A DNA stretch of 64,000 nt, taken from positions 124,001 to 188,000 of the forward strand of contig NZ_SMCQ01000003.1 of the NCBI RefSeq assembly GCF_004343035.1, in the 5' to 3' direction. Shown one piece after another: positions 1-9,523 of this stretch. Source of the stretch: Longibaculum muris. GTDB lineage: Bacteria > Bacillota_I > Bacilli_A > Erysipelotrichales > Coprobacillaceae. Made by a program: the position numbers and the translations under genes. The notes below the pieces were generated by a model that saw only the letters and a list, made by a program, of their open reading frames with translations, had not been told where the DNA came from and did no database searches. Every line of letters begins with the position of its first letter. Within the stretch, counting starts at the first letter, position 1.

Positions 1-211
1 TTCCGGTAACGAGGCCCCATTTTAAAGTCACATTGCCATATTTTACAAGTCCTTGCTGCTTAAAAACAGTATTTACAGGATGAAGTCCCTCACGGTACTC
101 AATAGGATCTGTTATGATTTCTCCAGCGTTGACTTCAGAGAACCCACCAACTTCTTTTGAATCAATTAAAACAATATAATTGTATTTTTTATATGGATAT
201 ACATATGCCAT
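1..211 (-). CDS. contractile tail tube protein (gp19-like), 3' part outside window
   Basis: The first 70 codons of a gene that runs off the window's left edge. The protein begins MAYVYPYKKYNYIVLID and contains GGFSEVNAG, then IEYREG and LVKYGNVTLKWG. These blocks are typical of the T4 gp19-like inner tube protein of contractile phage tails and extracellular contractile injection systems. The start is an ATG at 211-209 behind a good GGAG ribosome binding site. The visible part is intact, unlike the sheath gene directly upstream. Sheath followed by tube is the usual order in contractile tails. A phage tail and an injection system cannot be told apart from this fragment. Confidence 0.8.
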   Translation of the reverse strand, partial: MAYVYPYKKYNYIVLIDSKEVGGFSEVNAGEIITDPIEYREGLHPVNTVFKQQGLVKYGNVTLKWGLVTG

Positions 212-239
212 TGTCTATTCACTCCTTTACCTTGCATCT

Positions 240-1867
240 TCCATTTTTGTGTAATTCTAAAAATAACAAATTTTGCTGGTCTAACTGGTGCAACGCCAAT
301 CACACAAATCAAACGACCATTTAAAATATCATTTTGTGTCATCGTTGACTTTCCAACATTTATGAAGAAAGCTTCATCAGATGTTGAACCAATTAATGCC
401 CCATCACGCCATAAAGTTGTTAAGAAAATGCGAATAATCCCAGAAACTCTTGACCATAGATTTTCATCATTAGGTTCAAAAACAGCCCAACTTGTATCTG
501 CTTTAATAGATTCATTTAAATAAATAGTCTACGTACATTGATATATTTCCAATTTCCATCACTCGAACATGTTCTTGCACCCCAAACATGAATTTCCATA
601 CCAGGTAAAGACCGAATTAAGTTTATACCTTTAGGATGATTTAACTTTTCTTGTTCTGCTTCATTATAATGAACTGATAATCTAGTTGCATTTCTCACAA
701 CTTCATTTGCCGGAGCTTTCCAGACACCACGTGTATTATCTACTCGTGCATAAATTCCAGCTATTGTCCCACTTAGTGGTGTGTATGAATTTTTCTTTAA
801 TAAAGGATCAAAAATACTTAACCATGGATGATACATTGCCGCATAAGTTGTATCAAACTGTTTACGATGTTCACTTAACTTATCTACTGCACTTACATCT
901 AATATAGCAAAACGACTTACCGTACTCTCACAATGTGTAATTAAAGCACTTTGAACTAGCCTAAATTCCAGATTGCTGAGATGGTCCATCATCTTTTCCA
1001 ATATACATATCTTCATATCTAGCAGCAGGCATAATCGTAGTTCCTCCAGCTAACAAATAAGACTTAAAATCTGTTGTGTATTTTGCATAAAATGCTTCAG
1101 TATCTAACTTTTTCTCAGCGGTTTCTATAAGACTAACATTAATGAAATCTGATTTTTCTAAGACATCGACAACAAATGATAGTGAACCAGGATTAAGAGA
1201 ACATTTCTCATAAACCTCACCAAAATCTTCACATATAATTTGCATATCGATGACAACAGTTTGTAAAAAAACATTAGGGTGTAAAACATCTTTAAAATAA
1301 TCACCCTCTAAAGGTTTATTCAATTCTAAAATGTTATCAAAAACATTTGTAACTGTGTAAAGCTTTTCATTAAGTTCAACAACATCGCCAGAATAAAAAT
1401 CCAGCTGACGAATTCACTGTGTATTGATTTTTTTTAACTTCATCTTCAGTTGCTTGATGAGTTACATATGTTTTTGTCTGATAAGCTTTACGAATCTGCA
1501 CTTTAATAGTATTACCCCAAGTTCCCGAACTCATTGCAGTCACTTTTAATGTATCTTCAATATCTGCAAATGCACTGATTTGCTCGAAGGAAGCCACTCG
1601 CATAACATAACAACTACTTCCACCATTCGCAAAGAATTGATCAACTGCATAACTTAAAAAACGATGTTCACCAAATTTTTCACCTAGGTAATCTCCAAAA
1701 TATTTGCGGAATTCCGCAACGCTAGTGATCAGTCTTGGTTTTCCAATTGTTTGTCCACGACTTGCCATCCCAACAAATCATGCTGTACTAGTCCCAATCC
1801 CTTCTATTGCCTTAACTCCTGATTCAAACGCTTCAATATAAACTCCTGGTGTTAAATATTCAGCCAT
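240..1867 (-). pseudogene. contractile tail sheath protein, broken
   Basis: Starts with ATG at 1867 behind AGGGAGAAGG and reads MAEYLTPGVYIEAFESG, the classic sheath N-terminus. The matching protein then continues in pieces. An in-frame TGA lies at about 1782 inside GTSTA-FVGMASRGQ. The frame shifts between about 1376 and 1323, again near 1000, and again at 516. The last shift lies in an ATTT tandem run (RLFI-stop followed in another frame by NESIKADTSWAVFEPNDE). The C-terminal part (RLICVIGVAPVRPAKFVIFR) is still recognisable down to about 245. It would have polymerised around the tail tube and contracted to drive it into a target. With at least four lesions it cannot give a full protein unless the assembly is wrong. 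Confidence 0.85.
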
Positions 1868-1947
1868 AATATTTTCCTTCTCCCTACCTTTATATTATTT
1901 AAACCCCTATTAATACCTCTTGCGACATGCTCCCACCACCTAGCTTC

Positions 1948-3051
1948 CTAATCAACAGCTTCTATAAGTTGAGCATCCACAGGATATCCCTTATTGATTG
2001 CTGCATTTGTATCTCTATCATGCTGTGTTCCACATATTGGACATATCCACTTTCTTGCTGATAGTTCTTTAACTTTCTTATTCTTGTATCCTCTGTTTGA
2101 CTGCTTGCATACCATCCATCAATCTTGCTAAGTTCCTTGTTTTGTTTTTCTAACTTATATGCTAGAAAGTTGACAAACATTCCCCAATCATTATCTGCAA
2201 CGCTTTCCCCAAAACTTAGTGATTGACTCATTACTTTCATATTTAAGATCTTCAATACATACAACATCATATTCATTAGCTATCTGATTTGATAATTTAT
2301 GTAGAAAGTCCTTCTTTGATTGGTAACCTTCTGATGAATCTTCACTAATCTTTTTCTTTGTTTTTGATAATGACTGCTGCCCTTTAATTGTCAATTATTT
2401 GATTTAACAATCTCTTTCAACTTGGAAAGCTTTCTTTGTTGTTTTATGAGCTTCTTTTCACTTTATCTGAAATACTTTTAATAGCTTGGCTGTTTGCCAT
2501 TGCTGTCAACATATAGCTCACTCATCGAATAATCCAAACCTATTTTTTTTAATACCTTTAGATTTAACATTGACTAGTTCCTCATATGCCAAGCATATAG
2601 AAACATAATATTCATCACTAGGTGTTCTTGATACTGTAACACTCTTGATTTGATATCCATCAGATATCTCCAAACTTTGGTAGATGAATATGATGTTCAC
2701 TTATGCAAATATTATTGTTCACCATATTTGTTGTATAGCTTGCTCGACTTCTATGCTTTGACTTAAATCTTTGACTCCCTGATTTCTCATTTCTGAAGTC
2801 ATTGATAAATGCCTTTTCAAGATTTTTTTGTGCATTGGCTAATGCAAGTAAAGAACTTCCTTTAGCTATACATAATCTTTCTTGTAATGCGCAAGAGCCA
2901 TGCCAATAAGAGTATGATGTTCTCTATAATATTCATTCTTTTCTTCTAACATCTTATTATATACAAAACGAACACACCCTAAAATCTTGGATAAAAGAAT
3001 GCATTCTTTCTTATTGGGATATATTCTATACTTATAGGCAATATTCTTCAC
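1948..3051 (-). pseudogene. tnpB: TnpB / IS605 OrfB RuvC-like nuclease, broken
   Basis: Begins with GTG at 3051 (MKNIAYKYRIYPNKKE), overlapping the tnpA stop as GTGA. The N-terminal helix domain (LGCVRFVYNKMLEEKNEYY) and the RuvC-II glutamate block (DVVCIEDLKYES) are recognisable. So are the region before the zinc ribbon ([28 protein letters not shown]) and the C-terminus [10 protein letters not shown] ending at 1948. They lie in several frames with many stops, around 2860, 2510, 2395 and 2230. The zinc-ribbon cysteines are partly lost. Intact relatives are RNA-guided nucleases; this copy is not functional. Confidence 0.85.
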
Positions 3052-3399
3052 GAATAATTACCCTGGTTTTCAATATAATTTTTCTATAATATCAAGTGTA
3101 GACCCACCTGTTGTCATGAGACAAAAAGAACGACTCCAAAAATATTCTTTCCATAACTAATTCTCTATTTATGGAAATTCTATTTTAGAGTGTGATTTGA
3201 AAAGGACATGAACATGATCACTATTGTGATTCCACTCCTCAAATGTAACATGATAATTTGCACCAATATAAGAAAAAATTTCTTTAAGTCTATCTGAGAC
3301 ATTGTTATCAATAACTTTTCTTCTGTATTTAACCACAAATACAAGATGATAATGAAGCGAAAGCACTGAATGATTATTTGTTTCTAATTGTACTCTCAT
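3048..3399 (-). pseudogene. tnpA: IS200-like TnpA Y1 transposase, broken
   Basis: Reads MRVQLETNNHSVLSLHYHLV from about 3399 and contains DHVHVLF, the HxH metal-binding motif of HUH single-strand transposases. Compared with the family, about 20 codons are missing after SHSKIE. Two nonsense codons follow (FP-stop-IEN-stop-LWKEYFW). Close to the end, a one-base insertion disrupts the region that should hold the catalytic tyrosine (DIIEK then YIENQG in another frame). A longer upstream reading frame to 3465 exists, but the start at 3399 has the better ribosome binding site and matches the family. Confidence 0.85.
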
Positions 3400-3572
3400 A
3401 TTTTTCACAATCCTTTCTGCCACTGAACATATTACAATATGCTTAGTTGCAAAAGACAAATGCAATGATAATCTATCTACAAATTCATCTCATCACTTAT
3501 TGAACTGAGAGAATTCTTTGCAACATTTGTTAAAATTAAAGCTGCATTCTACTCAATTTTACACATCAGCAA

Positions 3573-3752
3573 TTATGATTCATCTTTCTTAAATTTAGCT
3601 GTACTATAAGTAACAACAAGTAAGCTCACCATCATAATAATTCCATCTATTCTAATAACCCAATCTGTCAAAGGACTCATAAACCAGTGAACACACATTA
3701 TAATTAAAGTTATAATCAAAACAATTATACTCATCAATTGTATCTTTTTCAA
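3573..3752 (-). CDS. small two-helix membrane protein
   Basis: A 59-residue protein starting with TTG at 3752, 8 bases after a clear AAAGGAGC; the longer upstream frame lacks a ribosome binding site. It starts MKKIQLMSIIVLI, has two hydrophobic helices (about residues 6-25 and 35-50) separated by a short loop (SPLTDWVIRIDG), and ends in a charged tail KFKKDES. Similar small unnamed proteins are common in Firmicutes. I cannot assign a function. It stands alone between the dead insertion element and the ROK kinase. Confidence 0.6.
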   Translation of the reverse strand: MKKIQLMSIIVLIITLIIMCVHWFMSPLTDWVIRIDGIIMMVSLLVVTYSTAKFKKDES

Positions 3753-3823
3753 AATATCAGCTCCTTTTATGCATAACTTTATTATATAATGCTTCAATAT
3801 AATAAACAACGAAATCAAACTTT

Positions 3824-3866
3824 AAAAAAAATAAAACTCTATATACAATTCATTATATAGAGTTCC
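3824..3866 (-). terminator. intrinsic terminator of the mupG-ROK operon
   Basis: Inverted repeat AACTCTATATA / TATATAGAGTT (3864-3854 and 3844-3834 on the minus strand), followed by TTTATTTTTTTT. The ROK stop codon lies in its 5' arm, so termination is tightly placed after the gene. Confidence 0.8.
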
Positions 3867-4770
3867 CATCATTTATTTTTTTATATCTTCTTAAAAAAGA
3901 ATAGACTGCACCAATCATACCTGCATCATTTTTTAACTGACAAGTTAAAATATGAGGCATTTCTACTAAACTTAAAACGTGATAATCTTTACAAATATTT
4001 TGATATTCTTCCTCGATAGCTTCCATAACTTCTTGATTTTCACTAATTCCTCCACCAACAATAATCACTTCAGGAGCAATCATGACTGCAATGTTTACAA
4101 ATAATACTGCCACAGCATGATAAAAATGAGATAAACACAGTTTTGCAACTTCATCACCTTGTTGGCTTCGTTCAATGATCACTCTTGCATCTAAAACTCT
4201 TTCTTTAACACTATAGCTATACTCACGACATAGTCCGGCAACTGTCGCTGCATGATAAGAAAAAGAATGCTCATTATAATCACCTGGCTGCAAACTTGAC
4301 AAAGCAACTCCAAATTCTCCTGCTAAGCCACCAAGTCCTCTCACCAATTGTCCATTCATATAAATGGCACCACCAACAGCTGTTCCTAAGGTTAAGCAGG
4401 CAAATGAATCTTCATCTTTTGCGGCGCCTATCCATTTTTCTGCCATAGCTGCTGACTTTGCATCATTTTCAACAATCACTGGTAAATGTAAAAAGGCTTC
4501 TAATTCTTGTTGCACATAACAGTTTAAAAAACAATGAATAGCACCACTAGTTTGTGCATATCCATCACTCCTAATAACACCCGGTGTACTTAATCCAACT
4601 CCTTCAATTTGATAAGGATGTCTTTTTATAAAATGATCAATTTGAGTAAAGAGTTCCAATTTTTCTTTTTTTGTTTCTTCATTTTCATTAACAATAACTT
4701 CTCCAAGTTCATTGATAATCCCCATTTTTATTCTTGTTCCACCAATATCAATACCTGCATAATATTTCAT
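3853..4770 (-). CDS. ROK-family sugar kinase
   Basis: A 305-residue ROK protein. The N-terminal phosphate loop is AGIDIGGTRIKMGIIN, the catalytic-base region is VIVENDAKSAAMAE, and a second glycine-rich block is LGTAVGGAIYMNG. The usual ROK zinc motif with three cysteines is absent; the position reads GGLAGEFGVALSS, as in beta-glucoside or amino-sugar kinases of Gram-positives. It starts 4 bases after the mupG stop, so the two genes form one unit. MupG releases free GlcNAc from a phosphorylated muropeptide disaccharide, so an obvious role is GlcNAc (or glucose) 6-phosphorylation. The substrate is inferred from context only. Confidence 0.85.
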   Translation of the reverse strand: MKYYAGIDIGGTRIKMGIINELGEVIVNENEETKKEKLELFTQIDHFIKRHPYQIEGVGLSTPGVIRSDGYAQTSGAIHCFLNCYVQQELEAFLHLPVIVENDAKSAAMAEKWIGAAKDEDSFACLTLGTAVGGAIYMNGQLVRGLGGLAGEFGVALSSLQPGDYNEHSFSYHAATVAGLCREYSYSVKERVLDARVIIERSQQGDEVAKLCLSHFYHAVAVLFVNIAVMIAPEVIIVGGGISENQEVMEAIEEEYQNICKDYHVLSLVEMPHILTCQLKNDAGMIGAVYSFLRRYKKINDGNSI

Positions 4771-4774
4771 AAGT

Positions 4775-5863
4775 TTACTCCTTTATTTGAAATTGAAAGC
4801 TTTGAAATGGTTTTAAACAATCTATTAAAATCATTTCTTCTTCTAAAATATGACCAACAACATTAATTCTTGGATCATAAGGACGATCCATTAAAGAAAT
4901 TTGTACCTCTGCTTTATATTGTCCATAATCTTCATTCAAAATCAAGATATCTCCACGATGAATATTGCTTTTTCCATGAGCAGGTAAATCTTGCTTATAA
5001 TAACGCTCTCTATTTTTAGAAGAACGAATCACATATTCAGAAGCATCACCACGATAAATTTGATGATATTTCAATAACATTTCTTTTTCTAATTTAGTCA
5101 CATCCTCAAATAATTTAATATGTAAAATATCTATTTGTGATTGATAAATCTCACTGACAGCTTTTAATTCTTCATCACTTGCATAAGCATTTCCAATAAA
5201 CCAATCATCCACCATCCCTAACATTTTCATATGTCGTGCTTGAACATCTATTGGTAAATCTCGATGCATTTCTAAGGTACATAATCCCTCAGAAATAGGC
5301 CACGGTGAAACAGAGGCATGTTGCGATGTTAAAAAAGCTGCACTGGAAATATGATATTTTATAAATTTTTGACTACAGCGTTTAAAAGCTTCTAATGATA
5401 AACCAGTGTATCTTTGCGGATAGAAATTATGTGAACCAGTTAAAGCTTGACGATATGGATGATAAGAATGAATCAAATCAAGATAATTTGTTTCATTACT
5501 CATATTCACTTCAATATTGATATGATAAGGATTATGCGTCATCATAGCTTCTACTTTCCCATCATAACCACTATCTAATCTTATTGTTTTGACTCCTAAT
5601 TGAGAAAAATAACTTAAATCATCTTCCTTCATTTTTAAATATTGAAAAACCATTGGATGAATATCAAGTGTAACTTCCATATTCAATTCATTAGCAAACG
5701 CAATACTTTCTTTTAAACGACGAATAGATTTCTTAGGATCATCCTTATCGATTTGTAACATACTCATAAAAACTCTTTGATACCCATATTTTTTAGCTTT
5801 TAAAAGATAATCCTGATCATCTTTTAAATTTGTTTTATCTGGATATAAGGCAATACCTAACAT
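4775..5863 (-). CDS. mupG: MupG-type 6-phospho-N-acetylmuramidase (DUF871)
   Basis: A 362-residue protein of the DUF871 family, starting MLGIALYPDKTNLKDD. It has an N-terminal TIM-barrel (DIHPMVFQYL, IRLDSGYDG, ALTGSHNFYPQRYTGLS) and a small C-terminal beta domain. The characterised member, Staphylococcus aureus MupG, hydrolyses MurNAc-6-phosphate-GlcNAc in the cytoplasm during cell-wall recycling. The start follows a strong GGAGG. It is the first gene of a two-gene unit with the ROK kinase. No MurQ etherase or MurP permease lies nearby, so the rest of the pathway would be elsewhere. Confidence 0.85.
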   Translation of the reverse strand: MLGIALYPDKTNLKDDQDYLLKAKKYGYQRVFMSMLQIDKDDPKKSIRRLKESIAFANELNMEVTLDIHPMVFQYLKMKEDDLSYFSQLGVKTIRLDSGYDGKVEAMMTHNPYHINIEVNMSNETNYLDLIHSYHPYRQALTGSHNFYPQRYTGLSLEAFKRCSQKFIKYHISSAAFLTSQHASVSPWPISEGLCTLEMHRDLPIDVQARHMKMLGMVDDWFIGNAYASDEELKAVSEIYQSQIDILHIKLFEDVTKLEKEMLLKYHQIYRGDASEYVIRSSKNRERYYKQDLPAHGKSNIHRGDILILNEDYGQYKAEVQISLMDRPYDPRINVVGHILEEEMILIDCLKPFQSFQFQIKE

Positions 5864-5956
5864 ATAAAATTCCTCCTTTGTGTCTTTAGTTTAACAAAGT
5901 CTATGTTTTGTTTTTATCATATTTTTTATCTTTATATTAGATTCTTAAGATTTCAA

Positions 5957-5984
5957 GAAAAAAACTCTCCATTAAGAGAGTTAC
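5957..5984 (-). terminator. terminator of the heptad-repeat protein gene
   Basis: AACTCTC / GAGAGTT hairpin followed by TTTTTTCTTG on the minus strand, with the gene's TAA stop at its 5' edge. Confidence 0.8.
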
Positions 5985-7495
5985 TTCTTTTTACCACCAA
6001 CAGTTGAATATAATTGATGTGTTCCTTTTTTCAATGTTTTAATTCCTTCATACAATCCATTCATAGCATCTTTTACACCTGAATTTCCATCTTTAATTGC
6101 TTGTGCACCTTTTAATAAATCAGTTTTAATATCATCTAACTTTTGGACACCTTGACATAATGTATTCATTCCCATTAATAATGGTGTACTTGTTTGATCT
6201 AGTTGATTTAACCCAGTCATTAAAGCAAATGTTCCATCTTTTAATGGTGTCCCTGCTTGACTTAACTTTGAAGAACCATTGTAAAGTTCATGAATACCAC
6301 TCGTTAATTTTTGAGCACCTTGATTTAAAGTTGTTGTACCATTTTTTAATTCTTGTGTTCCACTATATAAAGCTGCACTTCCTTGATAAGCTGTTTGAAC
6401 ACCATTCACATAAGTTGTCATTCCTACTTTTTGTTCTTGAATAACGCCAATCATACCATCAATACCTTGCCCCATCTTTTGAGCAGCTTGTGGTAAAGCT
6501 GACATACTTTGAATTCCTTGATCAAGCACTCCATATTTTTCATTTAAAGAAGTCATTCCTTGTGATACCCCTGATGATAATGTTTGCATTCCTTCAATCG
6601 AAGTTGTTGCCCCATCTAATACTGTATTTGTTGCACTATAGACACCAAGTAAACCTAAAATAATCTCAGTCTTTTGATCTTCATTTAATGCTCCTAATAA
6701 TAACTTCACTAGTGTTGGATTTTTCTCCATCATACTTACATATTTATTTAAAGATTCATTTGAATATGCCTTTTCTTTTAATCCATGAATTGTTGTTTTT
6801 AAAGTTTCTACACCTTGATCAACTGCTGTGGCTCCATCAGATAATTTTGATAAAGTTGTCAAAATAGCAGATGAACCATCAGTTAATTGTTTGACTTGAT
6901 TTTCACTTGGTACAAGTGAAAGTCCACCTTTTAACTGAGTCAATCCTTCTACCATCATATCTGGTGCTGCTAATAATGCATCAGAATTATCATTTAAGAC
7001 TTTCATACCTTGATATAAAGTTTTTGTTCCATCATTCAATTTTGTTGTCCCTTCAGATAATCCAGTTGTTCCTTGTGATAAAACACCAGCACCTTGATCT
7101 AATGCTGTAATTCCATTATGCATACCCTCAACTGCTCCGGTATAACCATATACACCATTATACAAACCATCTGCCCCTTTTTTTAATAAAGAAACTGCTC
7201 CAGTATATTTTTCCATTCCTTCATTTAACTTATTTGCCCCTAGACCTAATGCACTGACTCCTTGAGTATATTGACTCAAACCTGTATACAATCCATGACT
7301 TCCATCTTTTAATGATGTTGTTCCAGCGACAATTTTTTGTGCCCCATCTTGAAGTGCTCCGGCACCACTATTTAATTGATGTGCCCCATCTTGAAGTGTA
7401 CCTAAAATCATCCCACCTCCAGAAAGACATCCAACAACCAATATAGCTGCTGTTGCTCCTCCTATCATTATTTTCTTTTTCTTACTCAATCCCAT
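5981..7495 (-). CDS. membrane-anchored Leu/Gly heptad-repeat protein (X-X-X-Leu-X-X-Gly type)
   Basis: A 504-residue protein with a basic N-terminus (MGLSKKKK) and one membrane segment (IMIGGATAAILVVGCLSGGG). A very long run of seven-residue repeats follows, such as LNDGTKTLYQGMKVL, LNQGAQKLTSGIHEL and LKDGSHGLYTGLSQY. These match the X3-Leu-X2-Gly heptads of YhgE/Pip-type and related surface proteins. Such repeats fold as extended helices outside the cell. The C-terminus is basic (GGKKK) without a sorting signal or second membrane segment. It reads away from an AraC regulator that may control it. Function unknown. Confidence 0.75.
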   Translation of the reverse strand: MGLSKKKKIMIGGATAAILVVGCLSGGGMILGTLQDGAHQLNSGAGALQDGAQKIVAGTTSLKDGSHGLYTGLSQYTQGVSALGLGANKLNEGMEKYTGAVSLLKKGADGLYNGVYGYTGAVEGMHNGITALDQGAGVLSQGTTGLSEGTTKLNDGTKTLYQGMKVLNDNSDALLAAPDMMVEGLTQLKGGLSLVPSENQVKQLTDGSSAILTTLSKLSDGATAVDQGVETLKTTIHGLKEKAYSNESLNKYVSMMEKNPTLVKLLLGALNEDQKTEIILGLLGVYSATNTVLDGATTSIEGMQTLSSGVSQGMTSLNEKYGVLDQGIQSMSALPQAAQKMGQGIDGMIGVIQEQKVGMTTYVNGVQTAYQGSAALYSGTQELKNGTTTLNQGAQKLTSGIHELYNGSSKLSQAGTPLKDGTFALMTGLNQLDQTSTPLLMGMNTLCQGVQKLDDIKTDLLKGAQAIKDGNSGVKDAMNGLYEGIKTLKKGTHQLYSTVGGKKK

Positions 7496-7628
7496 GTTTT
7501 TGTCCCCTTTCTTTTTGTAAGTGTTTACATTGTTTTCTCAACGCATTTAGTATATAATAATGATTATCTTATTTGTATTGATATTTTACTGTCTATATCA
7601 AAATTTTACTATAATTTAAGGAGTATTT
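7496..7628. promoter_or_regulatory. divergent promoter region of heptad-repeat gene and AraC regulator
   Basis: A 133-base spacer between divergent genes. Rightward, TATAAT lies at 7610-7615, close to the AAGGAG ribosome binding site at about 7618. No strong -35 is visible, as expected if an activator helps. Leftward, TATACT lies around 7550 and AAAGGGGAC precedes the start at 7495. Confidence 0.45.
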
Positions 7629-8792
7629 ATGAAAACACTGATTTCTATTATTGATGAGTTATATAATACATTACATATACCTTGTGTCATCTTTGACAAA
7701 GATTTACAACTTATTCATCCTAAAATAACAATTATTGATATGAAACAATTTCTACATGATGTTTTCCTCATGACATATCATCAAGTTCATATTTTGGTTT
7801 ATGATCATAGTATTGCTTATGCAAGAATGCAAGTCACTTATGAAAAACAAGACTATATGATTGTTTGTGCTTGTATATTAAACGATTTACAAAACCCTCA
7901 TCAAAATCTTCCTGAAAGCTGGATAAAGATTGTACCTGAATCAATGATTCGTTCACATATTGCATCCCTTCATTTTATGGCTTTTCAAAATTTTGTGAAA
8001 ATGTTATATGAAATGACAACTCATGAATATTTACCATTACAATCTATTCATGTGGATTATATTCAATCTAAACAAGTAAAGAAAAAAGACGATATTTTGA
8101 CACATCGTCGAATGACTCAGGAAACACCTGATTATTATCATTTTGAACAATCTCTATTAAAAGCTTATCAAGATGGACATTTTTACAAAGTGAAAGCATT
8201 ACTTAATCAAATAAATATCAAGGATACACAACTTCTGACACAAAATATTTTACAAGATTTAATCTATAAAGTTGTTAGTTTTATTACTCTGATTACTCGT
8301 ATTAATATTCAAGAAGGTGTTTCAAGTGAATTAGCTTTTTCTTTGTCAGATGCTACTTTAAATAAACTTTCTTATATCACCAATATTCAAGAATTAATTA
8401 CTTTATTTCAACAGTCCATCTATGATTTTTATCATCAATTAAATGAAACTAAAAAAGATCATTATTCTTTACATGTCTATAAATGTATTCATTATATAGA
8501 TACTCATCTTTATGATAAGATTTCATTATCACATTTGGTTGAACATACAGGGTTATCTGAAAGTTATCTTTCTGCAGCTTTTAAAAAAGAAGTTGGGGAA
8601 ACAATGACTCATTATATTCAAAGAAAAAAGGCAGACGAAGCTGCCCGTTTATTGTTATTTACGAATAAGAGTCATATTGAAATCAGTTGTCTATTAAATT
8701 ATAGTTCACAAAGTAATTTTATCCAAATCTTTAAAAAATATAAACACATGACTCCTAAACAATATCAACAATCTCATTTAAAAGATCATTAA
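7629..8792 (+). CDS. AraC-family transcriptional regulator
   Basis: A 387-residue protein. The last 100 residues are a clear AraC/XylS DNA-binding domain. Helix-turn-helix 1 is ISLSHLVEHTGLSESYLSAA; helix-turn-helix 2 lies around HIEISCLLNYSSQSNFIQIF and ends in FKKYKHMTPKQYQQ. The N-terminal 270 residues are not a cupin I recognise and probably hold a sensing domain. It starts with ATG after TTAAGGAG. It converges on the SGNH hydrolase with a 4-base overlap of the 3' ends and diverges from the heptad-repeat gene, its likeliest target by position. Confidence 0.85.
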   Translation: MKTLISIIDELYNTLHIPCVIFDKDLQLIHPKITIIDMKQFLHDVFLMTYHQVHILVYDHSIAYARMQVTYEKQDYMIVCACILNDLQNPHQNLPESWIKIVPESMIRSHIASLHFMAFQNFVKMLYEMTTHEYLPLQSIHVDYIQSKQVKKKDDILTHRRMTQETPDYYHFEQSLLKAYQDGHFYKVKALLNQINIKDTQLLTQNILQDLIYKVVSFITLITRINIQEGVSSELAFSLSDATLNKLSYITNIQELITLFQQSIYDFYHQLNETKKDHYSLHVYKCIHYIDTHLYDKISLSHLVEHTGLSESYLSAAFKKEVGETMTHYIQRKKADEAARLLLFTNKSHIEISCLLNYSSQSNFIQIFKKYKHMTPKQYQQSHLKDH

Positions 8793-9523
8793 TCTAAAAC
8801 CTCTAATATTGCATCCCTAATTGCTAAATAACCTTGCATATTAGGATGTAATCCATCAAAAGTGTATTCTTTCTTTAACTCTTTGTTTTTATCCATTAAA
8901 TAGGAATTCACATTTAAAAAAGTAATCTTTTCTTCTTTGGCTAAAGATTCTAACATTTCATTTAATTCATCAATTGTTTGATTATCTCTATCTCTTAATT
9001 GAAACTTATCAAATAAAGATTCACGATCAGTTTTATTGATAGGATAAACAGCTTGTAAAATGATATGTGTCTTAGTACTTTGTTGTTTGGTTAAAGTTAT
9101 CATTTGTTTAATATTGTTGACAATCTGTTGATTATCTACTTTTGCAGCAATATCATTAATCCCCATTAACATAACTAAATTTTTAGGTTTCATCACAAGA
9201 ACAGTCTTTTCGATTCGTTTAAGCATTGAATCGGTTGTTTCTGCACTAATTCCTCGATTGATAATAGGTACTCCTGTTTTTCTTGTATATGTTGCATATA
9301 AATCTTCAACAGGACATAATTCAGTAATAGAATCACCAAAGAACACTGTTGTTTCTTTTAAAGAATCTTGAGACAATTGTTCATAGTTTTGGGTTTTATG
9401 AAGTATCTCATTTTCTCCCATTTTTCCCACTTGATTAAAAACAAAAAGAATAAGAAATATTGTTATTAGGATTGGAACGAAAGCACAAATCATACCAACC
9501 CATAATGTTTTATGTTTTTTCAT
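8789..9523 (-). CDS. membrane-anchored SGNH/GDSL hydrolase
   Basis: A 244-residue protein with a membrane segment at residues 8-30, then an extracellular SGNH domain. Block I is VFFGDSITE (nucleophile Ser), block II NRGISAETT, block III LMGINDI, and block V DGLHPN with the Asp and His of the catalytic machinery. Family members are esterases or lipases that often remove acyl groups from surface polymers; the substrate here is unknown. The ribosome binding site AAAGGAG is inside a hairpin (see 9524-9566), so its translation or upstream transcription is probably controlled there. Confidence 0.85.
   Translation of the reverse strand: MKKHKTLWVGMICAFVPILITIFLILFVFNQVGKMGENEILHKTQNYEQLSQDSLKETTVFFGDSITELCPVEDLYATYTRKTGVPIINRGISAETTDSMLKRIEKTVLVMKPKNLVMLMGINDIAAKVDNQQIVNNIKQMITLTKQQSTKTHIILQAVYPINKTDRESLFDKFQLRDRDNQTIDELNEMLESLAKEEKITFLNVNSYLMDKNKELKKEYTFDGLHPNMQGYLAIRDAILEVLD

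Larger units (their letters stand above)
1900..3535 (-). mobile_element. degenerate IS200/IS605-family element
   Basis: A leftward-reading pair of a Y1 transposase remnant (tnpA) and an OrfB/TnpB remnant, in that order. After the tnpB stop comes a short segment with GGTGGTGGGAGCATGTCGC, which looks like the structured right end of such elements. Boundaries are approximate because these elements have no inverted terminal repeats and no target duplication. It sits immediately upstream of the broken sheath gene, so insertion may have cut that gene off from its promoter. Both genes are dead, so the element is probably immobile unless helped in trans. Confidence 0.75.
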
